The notes beneath the pieces were generated by a model. That model made no database searches. It was given only the letters and a program-made list of their open reading frames with translations, and had not been told where the DNA came from. From the NCBI RefSeq assembly GCF_001610895.1, contig NZ_CP011274.1:33875-97874 (forward strand): a stretch of 64,000 nucleotides of DNA. Direction: 5' to 3'. This document shows positions 57,289 to 64,000 of the stretch, in pieces. This stretch comes from Planctomyces sp. SH-PL62. GTDB lineage: Bacteria; Planctomycetota; Planctomycetia; Isosphaerales; Isosphaeraceae. The position numbers and the translations under genes are program-made. Each line of letters opens with the position of its first letter. Within the stretch, counting starts at the first letter, position 1.

Positions 57289-59721
57289 ATGGACACCTCC
57301 GACAGGCACGATTCGACATTGCCGGCTCGGTCGCACACGCCCTCGTCCGGGGTCCCGGCGCGGGCCGCGACGAATTTCGGGGGAGGGTCGCGCGAACTGG
57401 CCGTCGGGGCGTCGACGATGCAGGTCAATCCGACCAGCATCCTGCGGGGGTTGCTCCGAAACTGGTGGAAGATCCTGGGCTTGTGGCTGATCGCGTCGCT
57501 CCCGCTGGTCTACGGGATCTACACCCAGGTCAAGCCGACCTACATCGCCTACAGCGTCATCCGGATCGAGCCCACGCAGCCGGAGCTGTTCGGAAGCTCC
57601 TCCCGGGGGGACGGGAGCTCCTCGATCGAGCGGATCATCGAGACCGCCCGGGCCGCACTCATCAGCGACCGGGTCCTCAACGGTGCCATCATCGACCCGC
57701 AGGTCTCCGGGCTGCCGTTCATCAAGGGGTCGCTCTCGCCGCGGACCGAGCTGAAGGAACGACTCGCGATCGTCAACCCCCGGAACACCGAGTTCGTCCA
57801 CGTCTCGCTGGAATCGACCAATCCCGAGGAAGCGGCCGCCATCGTCAACGCCGTCGTCGCGAGCTACCTCCAGGCTCAGAACGAGTTGACGGAGGGCGCC
57901 GACGGACTCATGAAGAAGAGCCTGGAGGACTACCTCAAGAAGATGATCGACGACAAGAAGGAGAAGGTGAAGGAGCTCTCGACGCTGATGAGCAAGGGGA
58001 AGGTCGACTCCCAGTCGCTCACGCCGAACCAGGCGAGCCAGGCCAACACCGCCGGCCCCGCGGCGCCCGCCGACGGGACCGTCCAGGATTCGTCCAAGGC
58101 CCGGAATCTCGGCGACGTCTCGATCGAGCAGTATCGCAAGTGGAAAGACAGGCTCCTGGAGACCCAGGTCGACCTGTTCCAGGCCAAGGCCCTGCTCGAG
58201 CAGCGCACGGCCGACTATCAGAACGGCGCCGAGATCGAGCAGCTCGAGTCGGGCCTTCGCCCATCGGAGGAGGAGCTGACGGAGCGGATCCAGGCCGCGT
58301 TCCTCGCCGACCCGGCGATCGCCGACCTCCGAGACGAGATCCTCACGGTCCGCGACCGGCTCTCGCACGTCGTGAGCAACGCGAGGAAGGGGAACGACCC
58401 CTCGAAGCGGGCCCACGAGGCGCGCCTGAAGCAGCTCGAGGGCCAGCACGCCGACTTCTGGGCCCAGCGCTACCCCGAGATCCGCGCCCAGATCCTCGCC
58501 GAGCTGGAAGGCCGCCCGACCCCGACCAACCCCGTCCGGGACGAGTCGATCAAGTCGATCCCCGAGCTGCGGGCCGACGTGGAGGCCCTGGAGCGCGAGC
58601 GCAAGGCCATCACCGAGGCGCTCGCCCAGGCCGAGCTCGAGACCAAGGAGTCCAACTCGGAGACCTACACGGCCCGCTACCTCCAGGCCGAGATCGACAG
58701 CATGACGCACGACCAACAGATCGTGCACCGTCGGCTGGAAGACCTGAAGTTCCGGACCGACCGGGACATGGTCCGGGTCTCCCTGTACGACCGGGCCGCG
58801 GTCCCCAGGGTCCCCTCGTCCAGCAAGCGGATCAAGCTGATGGCGGCGGCGCCGATGGGGATCATGGCCCTGGTGCTGGGGATCTTCTCGCTGCTGGAGG
58901 TGAAGGCGGAGCGAGTCGGCGACCCCGACCAGCTCTCGACCCGGGTCCAGTCCGAGGTCTACTCGCTGCCGCCGATCCCGATGTCGCGGTCCCCGCGGCG
59001 GCTGGGCGCCCCCGGCGACGACGACCAGATCGAACGGTTCATCCAACGCCTCGACCACCTGCGGTTCGCCGTCTGCGGAGACCATCCCGAGGTCGGCCTG
59101 GGGCGCTGCGTGCTGATCAGCAGCGCCGTCGGCGGCGAGGGGAAGACGACCCTGGCGGCCCAGCTCGCGGCCCGTTGCGGCCACTCCGGACACTCGACCT
59201 TGCTCATCGACGCCGACCTCCGGCGCGGGGCTTTGAGCCCGCTGCTCGACGTCGCCGACAGCAAGGGGCTCAGCGACCTGCTGATGAACGAGGACCTGAA
59301 CCCCGAGGACCTGGCGATCCCGGTCCAGGGGGGGACGTTCCACCTGCTCAGCGCCGGGACCCCGACGTCGGACACCAGCCGGGTCTTCCAGGGCCGGGCC
59401 TTCGGGATGCTGATCGCCCGGCTGCGGCAGCTATACGATCTGATCATCATCGACTCGCCGCCGATCCTGCCGGTCCCCGACGCCCTGATCATGGGACGCT
59501 GGACCGACGGCGTGGTCCTGACCTCGCGTTACGACGTCAGCCGCGCGCCCCAGGTCGAACGGGCCCGCCGCCAGCTCGACCTGGCCGGCATCCCCGTCCT
59601 GGGGACGGTGATCAACGGGATGCGGACCTCGGATTCGTATTACGGCCGTTACAGCTACAGCCGACCGGGAGCCTCCACGACCGACCGGGAACGGCCGGCC
59701 GACGCGACCTCCGCCGGCTGA
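57289..59721 (+). CDS. Wzc-like chain-length determinant / tyrosine autokinase
   Basis: An 810-residue polysaccharide co-polymerase and kinase. The ATG at 57289 begins MDTSDRHDSTLPARSH; an earlier in-frame start would add an Arg-rich tail with no family match. First helix: WKILGLWLIASLPLVYGIYT (about 62-81). A long coiled-coil periplasmic part (about 200-500) follows, then the second helix (LMAAAPMGIMALVLGIFSLL, about 520). The cytoplasmic BY-kinase has Walker A SSAVGGEGKTTLAAQL (about 610-625), Walker A' LLIDADLRRGALSPLLDV and IIIDSPPILPVPDALI. The C-terminus has a Tyr cluster (SYYGRYSYSRPG, about 783) for autophosphorylation. It controls polymer length and export in Wzy-type systems. Confidence 0.92.
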   Translation: MDTSDRHDSTLPARSHTPSSGVPARAATNFGGGSRELAVGASTMQVNPTSILRGLLRNWWKILGLWLIASLPLVYGIYTQVKPTYIAYSVIRIEPTQPELFGSSSRGDGSSSIERIIETARAALISDRVLNGAIIDPQVSGLPFIKGSLSPRTELKERLAIVNPRNTEFVHVSLESTNPEEAAAIVNAVVASYLQAQNELTEGADGLMKKSLEDYLKKMIDDKKEKVKELSTLMSKGKVDSQSLTPNQASQANTAGPAAPADGTVQDSSKARNLGDVSIEQYRKWKDRLLETQVDLFQAKALLEQRTADYQNGAEIEQLESGLRPSEEELTERIQAAFLADPAIADLRDEILTVRDRLSHVVSNARKGNDPSKRAHEARLKQLEGQHADFWAQRYPEIRAQILAELEGRPTPTNPVRDESIKSIPELRADVEALERERKAITEALAQAELETKESNSETYTARYLQAEIDSMTHDQQIVHRRLEDLKFRTDRDMVRVSLYDRAAVPRVPSSSKRIKLMAAAPMGIMALVLGIFSLLEVKAERVGDPDQLSTRVQSEVYSLPPIPMSRSPRRLGAPGDDDQIERFIQRLDHLRFAVCGDHPEVGLGRCVLISSAVGGEGKTTLAAQLAARCGHSGHSTLLIDADLRRGALSPLLDVADSKGLSDLLMNEDLNPEDLAIPVQGGTFHLLSAGTPTSDTSRVFQGRAFGMLIARLRQLYDLIIIDSPPILPVPDALIMGRWTDGVVLTSRYDVSRAPQVERARRQLDLAGIPVLGTVINGMRTSDSYYGRYSYSRPGASTTDRERPADATSAG

Positions 59722-59850
59722 CCGCCGACGCTCGGCCCGCCGCGCTTCGGCGGCGGTCGCGACCTAGACTTCTGGAGTGGTTCGCGGCCGAGGCCGGCCG
59801 ACGGCCCCTTCATCCCTCCACCCTGACGTCCGCCTTCGAAGGGGTCTCCC

Positions 59851-60825
59851 TTGGCTCAAATCCCCATGTACCAGTCTTCCGCGGATCCGTCCCGCCCCTC
59901 CGGGCCGACGACGGCGTTGGATCGGGACCTGTCGTGGCTGCCGTCGGCGCTCGTGGGAGCGGCGCTGGTGGCCTTCGCCTACGCCCCCAACATCCTCTCG
60001 CTGGTCACGATCTGGAACAACGAGCCGAACTATTCGCACGGATTCCTGGTCATCCCGATCGCGGCCGTCATCTTCTGGCGCCGCCTGGTCGACCGCCCCT
60101 ACTCCTGGACCCCTTACCAGGCCTCCTGGGGGACCTGGGCCCTCCTGGGCGGGATGTTGATCCTGCGGGGCCTGGCGTATGAACGGGGGATGTCCTGGTT
60201 CGAGACGGCGACCTTGATCCCGGTGACGGGCTGCGTCGTCTACGCCCTGGGGGGCCCGGCGCTGCTGGCGAGGGCCTGGCCGGCGGTCGCGTTCCTCGTC
60301 TTCATGCTCCCCCTGCCGCCGTCGATCAACACGATGGTCTCGCTCCCCCTCCAGCGGATCGCCACGGCCGGGAGCTGCTTCGTCCTGCAACTCACCGGCC
60401 TCTGGGTCGTGCCGTCGGGGAACGTGATCAACCTGAGCACGCCCATGGGCCCCCAGCAGCTCGAAGTCGCCATGGCGTGCAACGGCCTCTCGATGCTGAT
60501 GACGCTGGCCGCCACCGTGACCGCGACCATCATCCTCGTCCCGATGCCGACCTGGAAGCGGATCGTCGTGCTGCTCAGCGCCCTGCCCATCGCCCTGATC
60601 AGCAACATCGCGCGGATCGTCGCCACCGGCTGGTGCTATTACTACATGGAAAGCGAGCTCGCGCGGCAGCGGTCGCACGACTGGTCGGGCTTCCTGATGA
60701 TGCCGCTGGCGCTGGTGCTGGTGGGCCTGGAACTCTGGCTCCTGTCCTGGCTGGTCGACGAGGCCGACATCGAGCCGACCGACCGCCCCATCGGCCTCGA
60801 CGCCATCCAGCCGAGGCGGGCTTGA
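59851..60825 (+). CDS. Exosortase (archaeosortase/exosortase family)
   Basis: A 324-residue membrane cysteine protease/transpeptidase with about eight helices. It is read from a TTG at 59851, with GAAGGGG about six bases upstream; an ATG at 59866 lacks a ribosome site. The catalytic triad is visible: Cys210 in EVAMACNGLSMLM, Arg255 in LISNIARIVATG and His276 in RQRSHDWSGFLMM. NYSHGFLVIPIAAVIFW is the usual early signature. It would cut C-terminal sorting signals such as PEP-CTERM and anchor proteins at the surface. Co-directional with EpsI and the exopolysaccharide genes; its stop overlaps the next gene's TTG. Confidence 0.92.
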   Translation: MAQIPMYQSSADPSRPSGPTTALDRDLSWLPSALVGAALVAFAYAPNILSLVTIWNNEPNYSHGFLVIPIAAVIFWRRLVDRPYSWTPYQASWGTWALLGGMLILRGLAYERGMSWFETATLIPVTGCVVYALGGPALLARAWPAVAFLVFMLPLPPSINTMVSLPLQRIATAGSCFVLQLTGLWVVPSGNVINLSTPMGPQQLEVAMACNGLSMLMTLAATVTATIILVPMPTWKRIVVLLSALPIALISNIARIVATGWCYYYMESELARQRSHDWSGFLMMPLALVLVGLELWLLSWLVDEADIEPTDRPIGLDAIQPRRA

Positions 60826-62336
60826 ACGAGAACGTGGACGTGAACGTGGACGTGGACGTGGACGTGGAAGTGAATGCGAACGCGGAAGCGACTCGGGACG
60901 TGAGTGAACCCGTCTGGGTCTGGGGGGTCCCCTTCGCCCCGTTGACCCTCGAAGGATCGGTCGCGGCGATCGACGCCCTGATCGAGCGCGGGGAGCCGTC
61001 GTACTTCATCACGGCCAACCTCCACTACGTGATGCTGACCCATCAGCATCACGACCTGGACTCGATCAATCGGGACGCCGCGTTCATCGTGGCCGACGGC
61101 GCGCCGATCGTCCGCGCCGCCAGGGGCCGGTCGGCCTCCTTGCCGGAGCGAGTCGCCGGCTCGGACCTGATCTTCCACCTATGCGACCTCGCGGCGCGGA
61201 AAGGGCGCCGGCTCTTCTTCCTCGGCGCGCCGCCGGGGGTGGCCGAGGAGGCCGCCGCCAGGCTGATCGACCGCTATCCCGGCCTCCAGATCGCCGGCAC
61301 CGCCTGCCCCCCCTTCCGCAAGCTCTCGGCCGAGGAACATGAGGCGCTGCTGGACCAGATCCGCGAGGCCCGGCCCGACATCCTGTTCGTCGCCTTCGGC
61401 CAGCCCAAGGGGGAGCGCTGGATCCACGAGAACCATCGCCGGCTGGGCGTCCCGGTCAGCGTCCAGGTGGGGGCCTCGCTGGAGTTCGCGGCCGGTCGGT
61501 TCGCCCGGGCCCCAAGATGGATGCAGCGGACGGGCTTCGAATGGCTCTTTCGACTCCTGCAAGAGCCCCGGCGGCTGACCTCGCGATACGCCCGGAACGC
61601 CGCGTTCCTGGGCCGGATGCGGCTCCGCGAAGCCCTCCGCGTGACCGGCCGACCTCCCGGCGCCCGCCCCCCCGAGGCGTCCGCGCCCCCGCACCGGACG
61701 AGGCCCCGACCCGTGGCCGCTGATCCCTCCCGGCCGATCGGTCGGCCCGCCGTCTTCCTCGACCGGGACGACACGCTGATCGCGAACGTCCCCTATCTGA
61801 CCGACCCGGCCGCGCTCCGCCTCCTCCCCGGCGCGGCGGCGGCCCTGGTCGACCTCCGCCGGGGCGGCTACGCGCTGGTGCTCGCCACCAACCAGTCGGT
61901 CGTCGGCCGAGGACGGCTCACGGAAGAAGGGCTGGCCGAGATCCACGACGAGCTGGAGCGGCTGCTGGCCGCGGAAGGCGCGGCGCTCGATTCGATCCGG
62001 TACTGCACCCACGCCCCCCGCCAGGACGACCGGACCGTGATCGAGCACCCCGACCGCAAACCGGCCCCCGGCATGCTCCTGGCCGCCGCGGCGGAGATGG
62101 GCCTGGACCTGGCCGCGTCGTGGATGGTCGGCGACCTCGTCAGCGACGTGCTCGCGGGCCTGAACGCCGGCTGTCGGAGCATCCTCGTCGGCTCCAACGC
62201 GACGCTCGCCGAGCTGCCGATCCCCGCCGAGGAGGGCCGGGTCTTCGTCGCCGACGACCTTGCCGCCGCCGCCGCGCTGATCCTCGACTCCCCTCCCCGA
62301 ACCGCCCCCACGGAGATGGCCCGTAGTCGTGAATGA
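60822..62336 (+). CDS. WecG/TagA-type glycosyltransferase fused to a HAD phosphatase
   Basis: A 504-residue two-domain protein. No ATG fits; the TTG at 60822 overlaps the exosortase stop (TTGA). After a repetitive start (about residues 5-24, Val/Asp/Asn) comes a GT26 domain. It has VWGVPFAPLTLEGSVAAIDA, ITANLHYVMLTHQHH, FIVADGAPIVRAARG, LFFLGAPPGVAEEAA and ILFVAFGQPKGERWIHEN (about 180-200). A Pro/Arg-rich linker (about 275-308) leads to a HAD-IIIA domain: AVFLDRDDTLIANVPYLTDP holds the nucleophile Asp, VLATNQSVVGRG motif II, and SWMVGDLVSDVLAGLNAGC the last acidic motif. It resembles GmhB/HisB-N phosphatases, but the Cys pair of the GmhB zinc loop is replaced (CTHAPRQDDRTVIEHPDRKP). The two activities probably serve one glycan pathway. 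Confidence 0.8.
   Translation: MNENVDVNVDVDVDVEVNANAEATRDVSEPVWVWGVPFAPLTLEGSVAAIDALIERGEPSYFITANLHYVMLTHQHHDLDSINRDAAFIVADGAPIVRAARGRSASLPERVAGSDLIFHLCDLAARKGRRLFFLGAPPGVAEEAAARLIDRYPGLQIAGTACPPFRKLSAEEHEALLDQIREARPDILFVAFGQPKGERWIHENHRRLGVPVSVQVGASLEFAAGRFARAPRWMQRTGFEWLFRLLQEPRRLTSRYARNAAFLGRMRLREALRVTGRPPGARPPEASAPPHRTRPRPVAADPSRPIGRPAVFLDRDDTLIANVPYLTDPAALRLLPGAAAALVDLRRGGYALVLATNQSVVGRGRLTEEGLAEIHDELERLLAAEGAALDSIRYCTHAPRQDDRTVIEHPDRKPAPGMLLAAAAEMGLDLAASWMVGDLVSDVLAGLNAGCRSILVGSNATLAELPIPAEEGRVFVADDLAAAAALILDSPPRTAPTEMARSRE
60834..60875 (+). repeat. In-frame hexanucleotide repeat (GTGRAY)
   Basis: Seven tandem copies of a GTG-GAC-like unit (GTGGAC, GTGAAC, GTGGAC three times, GTGGAA, GTGAAT), trailing into GCGAAC GCGGAA up to 60887. 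Each unit adds two residues (Val-Asp/Asn/Glu), so copy-number change would not shift the frame. Confidence 0.8.
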
Positions 62337-63627
62337 TTCACCCGCCAGCACGCCCGTCGAGCCCGCCCCGCTCCGGGTCGCCTACCTCGTCAACACCTAC
62401 CCCACCACCAGCGGCAGCTTCATCCGGCGCGAGATCCGGGGAGTCGAGGCCCAGGCGGGCCCCGTCGCGCGATTCACGCTCCGCCGCTGGGATACGCCGC
62501 TCGTCGACCCGGACGACCTGGAGGAAGACCGCAAGACTCAGGCCGTCCTGGAGGTCGGGGCCGTCGGGCTCGTGAAGGCCCTCGGCAAGTCGGCCCTCAC
62601 GCGGCCGGGTCGGTTCCTGCGCGCGCTTCGCCAGGCGGCGACGCTGGGGCGTCGCGGGCGCAGCTCGGGCCAGGGCTCGCTGCGACACCTGATCTATCTC
62701 GCGGAGGCCTGCGTCCTGCTCGACTGGCACCGCGAGGCGGCCACCGACCACGTCCACGTCCATTTCGGCACCAACTCGACGACCGTCGCCCTGCTCTGCC
62801 GGACCCTGGGCGGCCCGCCGTTCAGCTTCACGGCCCACGGCCCCGAGGAGTTCGACAAGCCGCTGGCGCTGGGGCTGGACCACAAGGTCCGGGGCTCCGC
62901 GTTCGCCGTCGCCGTGAGCGAGTTCGGCCGCAGCCAGCTCAGTCGATGGGTCGACTACGACCAGTGGCCCAAGCTCGCGGTCGTCCATTGCGGCCTCGAC
63001 CCGCTGTTCCTGGAAGCCGAGCCCACGCCCCCGCCGGCCGCGCGTCGGTTGATCTGCGTGGCGAGGCTCGCCGAGCAGAAAGGGCTGCCGATCCTCATCG
63101 AGGCGGCCGGACGGCTCAAGGCCGAGGGGGTCGACTTCGAGTTGACGATCGTCGGCGACGGCCCGCTTCGCGGCGAGATCGAGGCGTTGATCGGCCGACT
63201 CGGCCTCGGCGACTCAGTCCGCCTGCTGGGCTGGAAGGGGGGCCCCGAGGTCCGCGAGCTCCTGCTCGAGCATCGCGCCCTGGTGCTCCCCAGCTTCGCC
63301 GAGGGGCTGCCGGTGGTCATCATGGAATCGCTCGCGCTGGGGCGTCCGGTGGTCACGACCTGGGTCGCCGGCATCCCCGAGCTGGTCCAGCCCGGGGTCA
63401 ACGGCTGGCTCGTCCCCCCCTCCTCCGTCGGGGCCCTCGCCGACGCGATGCGCGAGGTCCTGGACGCGCCGGTAGAGCAGCTCGACGCGATGGGCCGGCG
63501 CGGGGCGGCCCGCGCCGCCGAGCGTCACGACGCGATCGTCGAGGCGGGCAAGATCGTGGGCCTCATCCGCGCCGGCCTCGCGGGGGAGGCCGGCGTCGGG
63601 GATCAGGCGGAGCGGCCCCGCAGGTAA
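62329..63627 (+). CDS. GT4-family glycosyltransferase
   Basis: A 432-residue GT-B enzyme read from a GTG at 62329, eight bases inside the end of the previous gene. The N-terminal half has RVAYLVNTYPTTSGSFIRRE and VHVHFGTNSTTVALLC. The C-terminal nucleotide-sugar half has RLICVARLAEQKGLPILIEA, LTIVGDGPLRGEIEALI and the E-x7-E-type element SFAEGLPVVIMESLALGRPV. It would add a sugar to the growing exopolysaccharide repeat unit; donor and acceptor are unknown. Confidence 0.92.
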   Translation: MNDSPASTPVEPAPLRVAYLVNTYPTTSGSFIRREIRGVEAQAGPVARFTLRRWDTPLVDPDDLEEDRKTQAVLEVGAVGLVKALGKSALTRPGRFLRALRQAATLGRRGRSSGQGSLRHLIYLAEACVLLDWHREAATDHVHVHFGTNSTTVALLCRTLGGPPFSFTAHGPEEFDKPLALGLDHKVRGSAFAVAVSEFGRSQLSRWVDYDQWPKLAVVHCGLDPLFLEAEPTPPPAARRLICVARLAEQKGLPILIEAAGRLKAEGVDFELTIVGDGPLRGEIEALIGRLGLGDSVRLLGWKGGPEVRELLLEHRALVLPSFAEGLPVVIMESLALGRPVVTTWVAGIPELVQPGVNGWLVPPSSVGALADAMREVLDAPVEQLDAMGRRGAARAAERHDAIVEAGKIVGLIRAGLAGEAGVGDQAERPRR

Positions 63628-64000
63628 TATTCGGCCATCGCGTCCCATGCCGCCGACTCGTCCCAGCCGAGGGCGTCGGCGTCGAGGATGTCGGTGTTGA
63701 TGCGGACGTATGGCTCGGGGAAGGCGGTCTGCTTCTTCAGCTCGACCTCGCAGGGGAGGTTGAGCCGCGGACGCATCTCCCGGGCGACCCGCAGGGCGAA
63801 GTCGCCCTGGCTCTCGGCGTAGCCGATCGGATTGATCCTGGTGAAGCCGGGATTCTCGGGGAGCCCGGCGACGAACGGGACGTACGCCTTGGCCAGCAGC
63901 GAGACGGGGATGTTGTCCCGAATGTAGGCCGGGGTGGCGCACGAGGGGGTCTTGCCCTCGAACCAGTTCTTGATGAGGTAGGCCGTGAACCGTGGCTCCT
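63603..64000 (-). CDS. C-terminal part of an SDR-type NAD-dependent epimerase/dehydratase (partial)
   Basis: On the minus strand a frame is open from the right edge to a TGA at 63603-63605 and gives 132 residues. It includes FTAYLIKNWFEGKTPSCATP, YIRDNIPVSLLAKAYVPFVA, NPIGYAESQGDFALRVAREM and a helical end (DESAAWDAMAEYYLRGRSA). The pattern of RDNIPV (a YVHVDDV-like step), then a family-typical C-terminal domain, suggests a nucleotide-sugar epimerase or dehydratase of the extended SDR group. The Rossmann half lies outside the window. Its 3' end overlaps that of the GT4 gene by 25 bases, tail to tail. Confidence 0.6.
   Translation of the reverse strand, partial: EPRFTAYLIKNWFEGKTPSCATPAYIRDNIPVSLLAKAYVPFVAGLPENPGFTRINPIGYAESQGDFALRVAREMRPRLNLPCEVELKKQTAFPEPYVRINTDILDADALGWDESAAWDAMAEYYLRGRSA

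Overview
The window looks like a chromosomal segment of a GC-rich planctomycete, most like the Isosphaeraceae group (my inference). The supporting marks are a DUF1559 pilin-like secreted protein followed by a carboxypeptidase-regulatory-type lipoprotein, an Arg-rich export leader ending in a WLDDRIAPA motif, Alternative Complex III coupled to a caa3 oxidase, an exosortase/EpsI pair with exopolysaccharide genes, and a G8-domain protein. No rRNA, tRNA or CRISPR array was recognised.

Layout. 1-1.3 kb: small proteins (a partial end, an acidic short protein, a Cys-rich metal-binding protein, a DUF4126-like membrane protein). 1.4-6.6 kb (minus): a heavy-metal RND efflux operon (CzcA-like pump, CzcB-like adaptor with three Cys/His repeats, small Cys-rich secreted protein). 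7.2-10.9 kb: DUF1559 protein, lipoprotein and a secreted G8/beta-helix protein, ending directly at a 247-bp palindromic MITE-like element. 11.3-15.5 kb: SulP anion transporter, a Phd/YefM-type antitoxin with a ParE/RelE-type toxin broken by an amber codon, beta-carbonic anhydrase. 16.1-18.7 kb: a small mobile island with a truncated secreted protein joined to a truncated IS5-type element, an AT-richer orphan gene and a complete IS630-type element. 18.8-27.1 kb (minus): a translationally coupled pair, a 2045-aa membrane-anchored GH94-type protein and a 704-aa glucoamylase-like protein.

27.2-40.0 kb is the respiratory core: twelve co-directional genes, mostly joined by ATGA overlaps, encoding Alternative Complex III (actA-F plus a one-helix partner), a SCO copper chaperone and an A2-type caa3 cytochrome oxidase. 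Electrons would go from quinol through ACIII to the cytochrome c domain of CtaC and on to oxygen. 40.4-47.9 kb is mixed: a Tll0287-like haem protein, two small stress-type proteins, an exported phosphatase fused to a cytochrome c'-like tail, an RTX-repeat protein, a methyltransferase, a Pro/Tyr-rich secreted protein and phosphoglycerate mutase. 48.3-51.8 kb: a sulfatase and a PaiB-like protein with a frameshifted end, followed by an antitoxin relic.

52.1-64.0 kb is a surface-glycan region. On the minus strand lie a NodU-type carbamoyltransferase, an SxtJ-type membrane protein, a DUF5989 protein and a sugar O-acetyltransferase. Divergently, on the plus strand, lie EpsI, a Wzc-like tyrosine autokinase, an exosortase, a WecG/TagA glycosyltransferase fused to a HAD phosphatase and a GT4 glycosyltransferase. 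A partial SDR epimerase runs off the right edge. Together they suggest synthesis, decoration and export of an extracellular polysaccharide coupled to exosortase sorting of surface proteins.
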